DNA of 6,755 nt from CAZBUK01 sp964495085 (GCA_964495085.1 CAZBUK010000140.1:1-6755); one strand, 5' to 3'; shown: positions 1 to 6,664, numbered from the stretch's first letter. Notes: generated from the letters alone by a model not told the origin. Translations and numbers: made by a program.

Positions 1-286
1 CGGACAACAAGGAGGGGGTAATCCGGAAAACCGGGAAGTGCCAACCGGTCAGCGAGCAGGGGAGAGGAATCCGAACCGGAGAGTAGTACTGATAAAAAGC
101 GGGGATCAGGTTGAACCGAGACCGGTTACCGTCGGGATAAACAATTTCGACGTCACGGAAATAGTCGACGGACTCCAGGAAGGCGAGCTGATCGTCGTGC
201 GTACGCTGAGCAGAGCCCGCCAGGCCGGACTCGAATGGCAGGAACGAATGAGAAGCAGAAGCGGCTTCAGCGGATTCGGTCGCTGA
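1..286 (+). CDS. Periplasmic adaptor (MacA/HlyD-like membrane fusion protein), C-terminal fragment
   Basis: The reading frame is open from the left edge (first full codon at position 2) to the TGA at 284-286, so this is the 3' end of a gene that starts outside the window. About 94 residues are visible. The first ~25 are a Gly/Asn/Arg-rich linker (GQQGGGNPENRE). Then follows RRVVLIKSGDQVEPRPVTVG and a stretch reading VTEIVDGLQEGELIVV, the pattern of the C-terminal beta domain (membrane-proximal) of MacA-type adaptors, where a short strand, a 'G..' turn and 'V..GL..GE.VV' are typical. The protein ends in a short basic tail. Adaptors of this family link an inner-membrane pump to a TolC-type outer membrane channel across the periplasm. 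The MacB-type permease gene that follows at 450 supports a MacA-like rather than an RND assignment. The GTG at 38 could be read as a start but lies inside the open frame and has no convincing ribosome site, so I treat the gene as truncated by the window. Confidence 0.85.
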   Translation, partial: GQQGGGNPENREVPTGQRAGERNPNRRVVLIKSGDQVEPRPVTVGINNFDVTEIVDGLQEGELIVVRTLSRARQAGLEWQERMRSRSGFSGFGR

Positions 287-296
287 ATTATCCGGA

Positions 297-314
297 AAGC
301 TCCTGAGGGAGCTT
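297..314 (+). promoter_or_regulatory. Perfect 7-bp hairpin just after the adaptor gene
   Basis: Arms AAGCTCC (297-303) and GGAGCTT (308-314) pair perfectly around a TGAG loop, 11 bases after the adaptor's stop codon. No run of T follows (next bases GGTGGTTCG), so it does not look like a complete intrinsic terminator. It could stabilise the upstream mRNA end or partly attenuate transcription before the permease gene. Function is inference. Confidence 0.4.
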
Positions 315-398
315 GGTGGTTCGATCTCTTACGTTTCGGAATCGATGTTATATCGATCAGTTGTTATCACATCGTTTGATCTGCGGGAATGCGACCCT

Positions 399-430
399 GG
401 GAGGAATCTGTGAACCCTAATTCAATATAG
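399..430 (+). promoter_or_regulatory. Possible six-codon upstream mini-ORF with a strong ribosome site
   Basis: GGGAGG at 399-404 is followed after five bases by GTG (410-412), and the frame reads M-N-P-N-S-I before TAG at 428-430. The stop lies 19 bases before the permease ATG at 450 and is in a different frame from it. The ribosome site is stronger on paper than the permease's own AGGAG (441-445). It could be a translational leader, or a ribosome standby site, or chance. There is no direct evidence that it is translated. Confidence 0.25.
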
Positions 431-449
431 ATCCGGACAGAGGAGATGC

Positions 450-1667
450 ATGTTACGTGTATATGAAAGCTTTATGACGGCGTTGTCGGCGCTCTGGGCG
501 AATAAACTGCGATCACTGCTTACCATGCTCGGAATCATCATAGGAGTTGCTGCCGTCATTACCATGATTTCTCTCGGAGAAGGGGCGCAACGGGCGGTTC
601 AGGATCGTCTTCAATCCATGGGAAGCAATCTGCTCACGGTGAATCCGGGCGCTGCGAGGGGAGGAGGCGGCTCGGTGAGGACGAGCGGTACGGCACGTCT
701 CTATTATACCGACGCCGAAGCTATTCTCGAGCGGGGAGAGGCAATCGAAGCGGTGATTCCGGAGATGACACGAAATCTACAGGTACAGTATCTGAACCGC
801 AACTGGAATGCCCGGGTCGTGGGTACGACGCAACAGTATCCCGAAATAAGAAATCATGTACCGGTCGAGGGGAGGTTCTTCACCGAAAATGAGAACAGAT
901 CCGCTGCAAAGGTGGCCGTCATCGGCTCCACCATTGGGGCTCAGCTCTACGGTAGTTCTTCGCCTATCGGCGAAACCATCCGGTTAGGCGGCCAGCGATT
1001 TCAGGTGATCGGAGTTTTGGAGGAGAAGGGATCCCAGGGCTGGTCGAATCCGGACGAGCAGGTATTTATCCCTCTGATGACCGCACAGCGGCGGCTCTTC
1101 GGCCGCGAGCATCTGAGCAACATCACGATCAAAATAAGCGACCAGGGTGCGATGGAGCTCGCCACCTTCGAGGTCGAAAGAGTTCTCCGCAGAGAGCACC
1201 GGTTGCGCCCTGACCAGGATAACGATTTCCGTATCTTCAATCAGGCGGATCTGATATCGACGTTCCAGGAAACGCAGAAAACATTCTCGTTCCTGCTTGC
1301 GGGAATCGCAGGTGTCTCGCTCATCGTCGGCGGAATCGGCATCATGAATATTATGATCGTCTCGGTAACGGAACGCACACGGGAAATCGGCATCCGGAAA
1401 GCAGTCGGCGCCAGACGCCGGGATGTGCTCGCTCAGTTTTTATTGGAGGCGGTCATGTTGAGTATTATCGGAGGCGTTCTCGGAATCGGTACCGGGGTTG
1501 CAGCCTCGGATATGCTCGCACGGTTTGCTGAATGGAATACGGTTATCCTCCCCGGAGCAATTCTGATCAGCTTTATTTTCTCCGCATCTATAGGTATCTT
1601 CTTTGGCTTCTATCCGGCAAGGAAAGCGGCGATCCAGAACGTGATTGAATCGCTGAGATATGAGTAA
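450..1667 (+). CDS. MacB-type ABC transporter permease (FtsX superfamily), without fused ATPase
   Basis: A 405-residue inner-membrane subunit of an ABC exporter of the MacB/LolCDE class, which couples cytoplasmic ATP hydrolysis to movements of a periplasmic domain rather than moving substrate through the membrane. The N-terminus reads ANKLRSLLTMLGIIIGVAAV, the MacB_PCD signature, with TM1 at about 22-42. A large periplasmic domain follows (about 43-278), with a Gly-rich segment near 67-75. The C-terminal FtsX domain has three more helices at about 281-306, 331-354 and 365-388. It includes the conserved ERTREIGIRKAVGAR after TM2 and FGFYPARKAA near the end. Escherichia coli MacB has an N-terminal ATPase; here there is none, and about 400 residues is the normal size of the stand-alone form. 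The ATG at 450 has AGGAG (441-445) with a 4-base spacer. It follows an adaptor fragment, as in macA-macB operons. A missing Pro in the usual 'P.EALRYE' ending (here NVIESLRYE) is minor. Substrate cannot be deduced. Confidence 0.92.
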   Translation: MLRVYESFMTALSALWANKLRSLLTMLGIIIGVAAVITMISLGEGAQRAVQDRLQSMGSNLLTVNPGAARGGGGSVRTSGTARLYYTDAEAILERGEAIEAVIPEMTRNLQVQYLNRNWNARVVGTTQQYPEIRNHVPVEGRFFTENENRSAAKVAVIGSTIGAQLYGSSSPIGETIRLGGQRFQVIGVLEEKGSQGWSNPDEQVFIPLMTAQRRLFGREHLSNITIKISDQGAMELATFEVERVLRREHRLRPDQDNDFRIFNQADLISTFQETQKTFSFLLAGIAGVSLIVGGIGIMNIMIVSVTERTREIGIRKAVGARRRDVLAQFLLEAVMLSIIGGVLGIGTGVAASDMLARFAEWNTVILPGAILISFIFSASIGIFFGFYPARKAAIQNVIESLRYE

Positions 1668-1724
1668 AATATTTACCCGAACCCGTTCTAAATCGCTCGT
1701 GTTACAAACTAATGATCATGCTTG

Positions 1725-1730
1725 AAAGGA
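1725..1730 (+). promoter_or_regulatory. Ribosome binding site with long spacer before the RND adaptor
   Basis: AAAGGA at 1725-1730 is the only purine-rich site before the ATG at 1744. The spacer is 13 bases and T-rich (CATTTTTTCT), longer than the usual 5-9. An in-frame TGA at 1723-1725 blocks any longer ORF, and the only alternative with better spacing would be a rare ATT at 1735. The ATG also gives a well-proportioned lipoprotein signal, so I keep it and expect weak or unusual initiation. Confidence 0.45.
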
Positions 1731-1743
1731 TCGCATTTTTTCT

Positions 1744-2799
1744 ATGAGGAACACATACCAGCTTCTCCCCGTATCACTCATGCTCCTTGTTCTCCTGTCG
1801 GCCTGTTCCGGCTCGTCGTCGAACGATGCGGTTCAAAACCGGCCGATCCCCCGAGTGGAAGTTGCACCGATAGAATATCGATCGCTTTCCAACCGCCTCA
1901 GCTCATCCGGCACGATATCCGCTAAAAATGAAGTCAAGATTACCGCGCAGACCGATGGTAAGATCGAGGAACTTACGGTGGAGGAGGGGAGCGTCGTCAG
2001 GGAAGGACAGATTCTCATCAAGCTCGACGCAACGATCGCGGACGCCCAATACAGGGAGGCTGAAGCGAGCCTGCGCGAATCACGTCAGAATTACGAACGG
2101 GCCCAGCAGTTATTCGAACGGAGACTGATATCCGATCAGGAGTATCTGACTCTCCAGACCCGGATGCAAATTGCCGAATCCAGATATCAGTATCAGCATG
2201 CTATCCTCGAGTACACGACCATACGCGCTCCGATCAGCGGCGTCATTACCTTTCGCGGGGTCGACCGGGGGGATGTTGCCACCATACGCGAGCACGTACT
2301 GACCATCACCAACCTCGACCATCTCGTGATCCTGGTGCATGTGTCGGAACTCGATATACCGCACCTCTCCATCGGCGATCGGGTCGCCGTTCAGGTGGAC
2401 GCGCTTCGTGGCAGCGAATTCGACGGAGTGATCCGGCGGATCTTCCCCGTAGCGAATCCGGACACCCGACTGGTGCCCGTCGAGGTCGAACTCACCTCGC
2501 GCGATTCGAGATTGTTTCCCGGTATGTTCGCACGCGCGGCGTTTCAGACCGAACGGCGCGAGCGGACGCTTGCCGTACCCGTATCAGCCGTCCTCACGAA
2601 TCCGAGAGGAGGCAATTTTATCTACATAGTCAACGATAGCACCGCCCACTATCGTGAAATCAAACCCGGACTCAGAACCGAACGTTTCATAGAGATCATG
2701 GAAGGTGTATCGGAGCATGAAAAGGTTGTCGTCGCCGGCGCCGGCTCGCTCACCGACGGCATGCCGGTGCGCATTACGGCCGAAAGGGAGGAATTATGA
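1744..2799 (+). CDS. RND efflux periplasmic adaptor, lipoprotein (HlyD/AcrA family membrane fusion protein)
   Basis: A 351-residue adaptor joining the RND pump encoded next to it to an outer membrane channel. The N-terminus is a lipoprotein signal: a hydrophobic stretch to about residue 19, then the lipobox LSAC with Cys21 as the expected lipidated residue. Domain order fits AcrA relatives: first half of the lipoyl-like barrel (about 64-95, with G72, G82 and GQILIKLD), an alpha-helical hairpin rich in Glu, Arg and Gln (about 97-155), the second lipoyl half starting YTTIRAPISGVI (157-168), a beta-barrel domain with LFPGMFARAAF, and a membrane-proximal domain beginning near LAVPVSAVL. The helical hairpin is short, as in many non-proteobacterial adaptors. 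The TGA overlaps the pump's ATG by 4 bases (ATGA at 2796-2799), and the pump's ribosome site AGGGAGG (2785-2791) lies inside this gene, so translation is probably coupled. Ser22 after the Cys would favour outer membrane sorting under E. coli Lol rules; whether they apply here is unknown. Confidence 0.93.
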   Translation: MRNTYQLLPVSLMLLVLLSACSGSSSNDAVQNRPIPRVEVAPIEYRSLSNRLSSSGTISAKNEVKITAQTDGKIEELTVEEGSVVREGQILIKLDATIADAQYREAEASLRESRQNYERAQQLFERRLISDQEYLTLQTRMQIAESRYQYQHAILEYTTIRAPISGVITFRGVDRGDVATIREHVLTITNLDHLVILVHVSELDIPHLSIGDRVAVQVDALRGSEFDGVIRRIFPVANPDTRLVPVEVELTSRDSRLFPGMFARAAFQTERRERTLAVPVSAVLTNPRGGNFIYIVNDSTAHYREIKPGLRTERFIEIMEGVSEHEKVVVAGAGSLTDGMPVRITAEREEL

Positions 2800-5700
2800 A
2801 AAAGTATCTGGAGAAAAAAAGCTTCAGTTCCTGGTCCATTCGCCATCCGCTTGGCTCGGTGGCGATCATTTCAGTTATCATTGTACTGGGCGGTTTCTTT
2901 TATACGACTCTAACGGTGGACCTGCTTCCGCGCGTCGTCTATCCGGTCGTCATGGCGGTTGTAAATTATCCGGGTGCCGATCCGTTCGTTATGGAAGAAA
3001 CGGTAACCAAGGTGCTCGAATCCCGTATGGCGACGACCGAGGATGTGGTTGAGATGCGAAGCGATACGCGCGAAGGGCGGGCGAATGTGCGTCTTCGGTT
3101 CGATTTCGGAAAAGATATAGATATTGCGCTTCGCGATGCGAGCACTCAGCTAGACCGCGCCCGCGGACGATTGCCTCAGGACGTCGACCCGCCGACGATC
3201 TTCAAGTTCGATCCGTCGCAGCGGCCGATACTCGAACTTTCGCTCTATTCGGAGGAGGTCGATCTTGTGCGTCTCCGCCGGTGGGCGGAGGAGGAATTCA
3301 GTAATTATTTTCTGAACATTCCCGGCATCGCCTCGGTAGACGTAGCCGGCGGATTGCTCCGTGAAGTGCATGTCATCGTGGATAAGAATCGTCTCGAAGG
3401 GTACGGACTCTCGGTAAGCGAGATACTCAATTCGATCAGAGAGGAGAATGTTGATGCAACCGGCGGAAGGGTAACTGCGGGTTCGAGAGAGTATGCGAGC
3501 CGGACGGTAGGCAGATTTGCACAGGTGGAAGAGATCGGGGATATCCGCCTACGCGTGCAGCCGCAGCGAGCCGCTATAATCCGGAGTACGACATCCGTCG
3601 AGGAACCCGACCGGATCAGACTCAGGGATATCGCTCAGGTGAGGGATACACACCGTGAGCAGCGGGTGTTCGCACGGCTGAACGGATCGCCCGCGATAAA
3701 AGTAGCGCTGTTCAAACAGCCGAATGCCAACACCATCGACGTCTCCGATGGAATCATCGAGCGGATCGGATTCCTCGAGGACAACCGGATCATTCCTGCG
3801 AACATCAATCTGTCGATCATATCGGATCAATCGCAATATATTAAAAATTCCATCGGCAGCGTTTCCACCGCCGCGGTCGTTGGCGGCTCCCTCGCGATGC
3901 TGATCGTGGGGATGTTTCTCGCGAGCTTCCGCCGCACCTTTATCATCGCGACGTCCATACCGATCGCGATCCTCGCAACGTTTGTCATGATGGGACTCGG
4001 AAATCTCACGCTGAATATAATCTCGCTCGGCGGTCTGGCTCTCGGCATAGGGATGCTGATGGATAATTCGATCGTGATGCTTGAGAATATCTACAGAGTT
4101 CAGAAAGAGCATCCGGACGCGGTCGAGGCGGCGCATATCGGAAGCAATCAGGTGGCGCACGTCATAACCGCCTCCACGATGACGAATCTCGCGTCGGTTC
4201 TACCGTTTCTCCTCATCGCCGGTCTCGCATCGATGTTCTTCACGGAGCTCATTCTGACGATCTCGTTCGCGATCATCGCGTCGCTGCTCGTCGCAATATC
4301 GCTCGTTCCGATGCTCTCGGCACAGTTGTTCAAGTTCGAATCGCGGCATACCAAGGCGCCGAACAAACTATTCCTTCTCTTCGACGCCGCATTCAGAAGG
4401 AGCGTGGGAATCTACGAGCGCTTATTAAACTGGACCATCCGTCACCGGGGTCCGGTGATCGTTTTCGCCGTGGCGCTCTTCATCGGGGCGATCTTTCTCT
4501 TCGGCCGGCTCGGCGGCGAATTCCTGCCGGCTATGGACGACGGACGGATTACCATACGATACGAATTGCCTCCTACCACGACCGTCGATAACACCGATAT
4601 AGTCTCACGCCGGCTCGAGGATATCATCAGCAGGATGCCGGCGGTCAGTTCCGTGTTCACCGTCGCGGGAGGGCGCATGTGGGGGAGCGGAACCGCCGAA
4701 TTTTCCAACCAGGGATCGCTCGAAATTCAACTGGTGCCGCTTCGCGACCGCAACATAACGAGCGACCAATGGATCTCGCGTATGAGAGAGGATATTTCGC
4801 GTGCGGATATACCCGAAGCCCGTATCAATGTGTGGAAGCCGGGGATTCCCGGACTCTGGCTCGGCGGCGCGGGCGACGACGTCGAAATAAAAATCTACGG
4901 CGACGAGGTAGGCACACTCTCCCAGATTGCGGATGAGGCTATTGGTCTCCTCGGCGGCATCGACGGTTTGTCCGGTCTCGAAAAATCCATCGAGGAAGCC
5001 AAGCCGGAGCTCCAGATCCAGATCGACCGCGAACGTGCCGCGGAACTCGGACTTTCAGTCCGGGAGATCGGCGAAACGGTACGGACGGCGATCGACGGCT
5101 CGATCGCAAGCCGCTATGTGGAAGGAGATCGCGAATACGATATCCGCGTGCTCTATGAAAGAACCCAGGTAGCCGGACTGCAGGACGTCGAGAACATCGT
5201 TCTCTATCCGCAGGGGCGACAGGCAGTTCCGCTCAGGAACGTCGCGCGTATCGTGGAGAGCGCAGGTCCGGTCTCGATAACCCGTGAGAACCAGATCAGA
5301 ATGATCTCGATTACCGGAAACGTCTCCGGCACCGACCGCGCGATCGGAGATGTAACGCGGGATGCGCAGCAGGCGCTCCTCGCCGGTCTTATGCTTCCCG
5401 ACGGATACAGGTACGTGTTCGGCGGCCAGCAGGAGGCAATGCAGGAGAGCAACAGGCAGCTGCTCATATTGATTCTCCTTGCGGTGTTTCTGGTTTATGT
5501 GGTTCTCGTCATTCTGTACGAATCGCTGCTCAATCCGCTTGTCATTATGACTACCATACCTTTTGCGCTGATCGGTGTCGTTGTCGCATTGTATATTACC
5601 AGTACGCCACTGGCTGCGACGGCAATGCTCGGCATCATATTGCTTGCGGGAATCGTCGTGAACAACGCGATCGTGTTCGTCGAATTCATCGAGATGATGC

Positions 5701-6044
5701 GGCGCGACGAGGGTCTCTCGGCCGTCGATGCGGTAAAAGCAGCAGGTCCAATACGGCTGCGTCCCATCATGATGACGACGATCACGACGGTGATCGGGAT
5801 GTCCCCGCTTGCAATCGGGATCGGTGAAGGATCCGAAACGCTGCAGCCGCTTGCCATAGCGGTCATCGGCGGTTTGATCTTCGCCACCTTCCTGACCCTC
5901 TTCGTGATCCCGAACGTGTACCTGATGCTCCATGGGGCGAAGGACAGGATTGGGGAAAAACTCAGGGCGAAAGGTTACAGAACGGCTTCCGGAAAAGAAT
6001 CGCGGGAAGACTCTCCCGCTTACGCACGCGAATCCCTCAGCTAG
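2796..6044 (+). CDS. RND efflux pump inner-membrane subunit (AcrB-like, HAE1 type)
   Basis: A 1082-residue trimer-forming antiporter of the resistance-nodulation-division family, expected to export hydrophobic or amphiphilic compounds from periplasm and membrane. Layout is classical: TM1 (about 24-44), first periplasmic porter/docking domain (45-350), TM2-6 (352-512), TM7 (551-571), second periplasmic domain (572-885), TM8-12 (888-1042), then a hydrophilic tail of about 40 residues; E. coli AcrB has 1049. TM4 reads GMLMDNSIVMLEN, TM10 reads GIVVNNAIVFVEF, TM11 starts RLRPIMMTT. By a constant +16 offset from AcrB numbering, D407, R971 and T978 are kept (D423, R987, T994), but D408 is Asn424 and K940 is Asn956. 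The heavy-metal RND motif with DGA in TM4 is absent, so a CusA-like role is unlikely. Start: ATG with AGGGAGG (2785-2791), overlapping the adaptor gene by 4 bases. No outer membrane channel gene follows. Substrate unknown. Confidence 0.95.
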   Translation: MKKYLEKKSFSSWSIRHPLGSVAIISVIIVLGGFFYTTLTVDLLPRVVYPVVMAVVNYPGADPFVMEETVTKVLESRMATTEDVVEMRSDTREGRANVRLRFDFGKDIDIALRDASTQLDRARGRLPQDVDPPTIFKFDPSQRPILELSLYSEEVDLVRLRRWAEEEFSNYFLNIPGIASVDVAGGLLREVHVIVDKNRLEGYGLSVSEILNSIREENVDATGGRVTAGSREYASRTVGRFAQVEEIGDIRLRVQPQRAAIIRSTTSVEEPDRIRLRDIAQVRDTHREQRVFARLNGSPAIKVALFKQPNANTIDVSDGIIERIGFLEDNRIIPANINLSIISDQSQYIKNSIGSVSTAAVVGGSLAMLIVGMFLASFRRTFIIATSIPIAILATFVMMGLGNLTLNIISLGGLALGIGMLMDNSIVMLENIYRVQKEHPDAVEAAHIGSNQVAHVITASTMTNLASVLPFLLIAGLASMFFTELILTISFAIIASLLVAISLVPMLSAQLFKFESRHTKAPNKLFLLFDAAFRRSVGIYERLLNWTIRHRGPVIVFAVALFIGAIFLFGRLGGEFLPAMDDGRITIRYELPPTTTVDNTDIVSRRLEDIISRMPAVSSVFTVAGGRMWGSGTAEFSNQGSLEIQLVPLRDRNITSDQWISRMREDISRADIPEARINVWKPGIPGLWLGGAGDDVEIKIYGDEVGTLSQIADEAIGLLGGIDGLSGLEKSIEEAKPELQIQIDRERAAELGLSVREIGETVRTAIDGSIASRYVEGDREYDIRVLYERTQVAGLQDVENIVLYPQGRQAVPLRNVARIVESAGPVSITRENQIRMISITGNVSGTDRAIGDVTRDAQQALLAGLMLPDGYRYVFGGQQEAMQESNRQLLILILLAVFLVYVVLVILYESLLNPLVIMTTIPFALIGVVVALYITSTPLAATAMLGIILLAGIVVNNAIVFVEFIEMMRRDEGLSAVDAVKAAGPIRLRPIMMTTITTVIGMSPLAIGIGEGSETLQPLAIAVIGGLIFATFLTLFVIPNVYLMLHGAKDRIGEKLRAKGYRTASGKESREDSPAYARESLS

Positions 6045-6099
6045 GAAAAAATTTTAGTGAGTTGGATATTCGGTATCCTCAACCCTTCAACCGACGTAT

Positions 6100-6137
6100 T
6101 GCGGGATGCGAAGAACGTGCATCCCGCACCTCATTTT
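6100..6137 (+). terminator. Probable intrinsic terminator of the efflux operon
   Basis: A perfect 10-bp stem, TGCGGGATGC (6100-6109) with GCATCCCGCA (6119-6128), closes a 9-base loop about 55 bases after the RND stop codon. The 3' side reads CCTCATTTTACC, so the T tract is short (TTTT at 6134-6137) and five bases away. Position and GC-rich stem fit termination of the + strand operon; the weak T tract makes it an imperfect example. A smaller hairpin GGATA/TATCC (6064-6078) lies just before it. Confidence 0.55.
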
Positions 6138-6343
6138 ACCTCTTCACCAAACGTATCTATTTCACAAACGGTCGGAATTTATTCGACCTTACAATCACCG
6201 ATGCTTCGGCTATCAATTTCTATCCGGCGCAGTATCGTTATACTTGAGTCGTGTGATTCGCTCGCGATTATTTTCCAGTCGTTACGTCGATTTTGTTTTT
6301 TCTATGTATTTGCAGATATTGCTTCTTATGGACGATGATATTG

Positions 6344-6359
6344 CCCGGAGGATTCCGGG
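6344..6359. repeat. Short 6-bp inverted repeat
   Basis: CCCGGA (6344-6349) and TCCGGG (6354-6359) pair perfectly around a GGAT loop. No T tract follows on either strand. ATTCCGG recurs at 6373-6379, between this hairpin and the REP-like palindrome. Nothing further can be said about its role. Confidence 0.4.
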
Positions 6360-6383
6360 ACGGGATAAATTCATTCCGGCAGG

Positions 6384-6419
6384 AAATGTCAGGCTGAGCG
6401 GAGTCGAAGCCTGACATTT
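6384..6419. repeat. REP-like palindromic element with CTGAGCGGAGTCGAAG core
   Basis: Arms AAATGTCAGGCT (6384-6395) and AGCCTGACATTT (6408-6419) are perfect 12-base complements around the loop GAGCGGAGTCGA (6396-6407). From memory, CTGAGCGGAGTCGAAG and close variants (CTGAGCGAAGTCGAAG, CTGAGCTTGTCGAAG) flanked by variable complementary arms occur in many copies between genes in unrelated bacteria. The fixed core with arms that differ but always pair is the mark of that class. Base order within the loop also allows tandem G-A pairs next to the CT/AG closing pairs (inference). TTTT at 6417-6420 could give weak termination on the + strand. Confidence 0.65.
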
Positions 6420-6430
6420 TAACCGAGACC

Positions 6431-6489
6431 TAAAACGATCGAGTCTTATCTACTGTTTTTATACAAGATTTAAAATGATCGTTTTTATC
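6431..6489. repeat. Imperfect repeat pair TAAAAYGATCG, 40 bases apart
   Basis: TAAAACGATCG (6431-6441) recurs as TAAAATGATCG (6471-6481), exactly 40 bases on, and the similarity continues with one gap into CTTATC and TTTATC. The same stretch also contains a perfect inverted pair, AAAACGATC (6432-6440) and GATCGTTTT (6477-6485). It could be a duplicated binding site or chance in AT-rich DNA. Confidence 0.35.
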
Positions 6490-6497
6490 AATCGGAA

Positions 6498-6512
6498 ATC
6501 CGACGCACGGAT
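6498..6512 (+). repeat. Stem-loop ATCCG/CGGAT, first copy
   Basis: ATCCG (6498-6502) and CGGAT (6508-6512) form a 5-bp stem with a 5-base loop. GAAATCCGA at 6495-6503 and ACGGAT at 6507-6512 recur in the same order in the stem-loop at 6531-6550, so the two hairpins look like diverged duplicates about 35 bases apart. Confidence 0.4.
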
Positions 6513-6530
6513 CTCGAAATCTTTGTTGCG

Positions 6531-6559
6531 AAATCCGAGCTTACGGATTTAGATTTTTT
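6531..6559 (+). terminator. Stem-loop with T6 tract, candidate intrinsic terminator
   Basis: AAATCCG (6531-6537) pairs with CGGATTT (6544-6550) around AGCTTA, and TTTTTT follows at 6554-6559 after AGA. The orientation fits + strand termination. It lies about 490 bases past the RND stop, beyond a first terminator-like hairpin, so it either catches readthrough or ends an unannotated + strand RNA. The stem is AT-rich at its base, so strength is doubtful. Confidence 0.45.
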
Positions 6560-6567
6560 CCGCGAAA

Positions 6568-6578
6568 TGAATGATTCA
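6568..6578. promoter_or_regulatory. 11-base palindrome TGAATGATTCA, copy 1 (operator-like)
   Basis: TGAAT-G-ATTCA is a perfect dyad around one central base. The identical 11-mer recurs at 6665-6675. Relative to the predicted minus-strand start near 6609, this copy is centred at about +36. The E. coli ArgR half-sites TGAAT/ATTCA are similar but are separated by four bases, so I do not assign a regulator. Confidence 0.4.
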
Positions 6579-6615
6579 CGTAACATAAGTATGAGCCGGA
6601 TCGTCGAACCTTCAT

Positions 6616-6644
6616 ATTACATAAAATCGTATCACATCTGTCAA
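6616..6644 (-). promoter_or_regulatory. Sigma70-type promoter reading leftward
   Basis: On the minus strand, the -35 box TTGACA (6644-6639) is a perfect consensus match. A 17-base spacer follows, then TGTAAT (6621-6616), five of six matches to TATAAT. Transcription would start near 6609 and run left, towards the 3' end of the RND gene. No minus-strand gene of normal size lies in its path, so the product would be an RNA or a very short peptide. The match is good but such elements occur by chance in AT-rich DNA. Confidence 0.5.
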
Positions 6645-6664
6645 TAATAAAATATAAAGAATTT

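Noticed and set aside
1668..1743. Promoter or terminator between the permease and the RND adaptor
   Set aside because: I found no convincing -35/-10 pair and no hairpin with a T tract. The T6 at 1736-1741 has no stem before it.
3549..4160. Long minus-strand open frame (203 codons) inside the RND gene
   Set aside because: It is antisense to the conserved RND coding sequence, rich in Arg, Asp and His as expected for a shadow frame, and has no family features. The 5055-5933 minus frame is rejected for the same reason.
6057..6414. Overlapping + strand open frames of 61-102 codons after the RND gene
   Set aside because: They overlap each other in different frames, lack ribosome sites, start at TTG/GTG/ATG codons inside or beside the terminator-like hairpin, and the longest ends inside the REP-like palindrome.
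6488..6586. 32-codon minus-strand ORF just downstream of the predicted promoter
   Set aside because: The ATG has no Shine-Dalgarno sequence, and the peptide is low-complexity and rich in Ser, Lys and Arg, as expected by chance translation of the stem-loop repeats.
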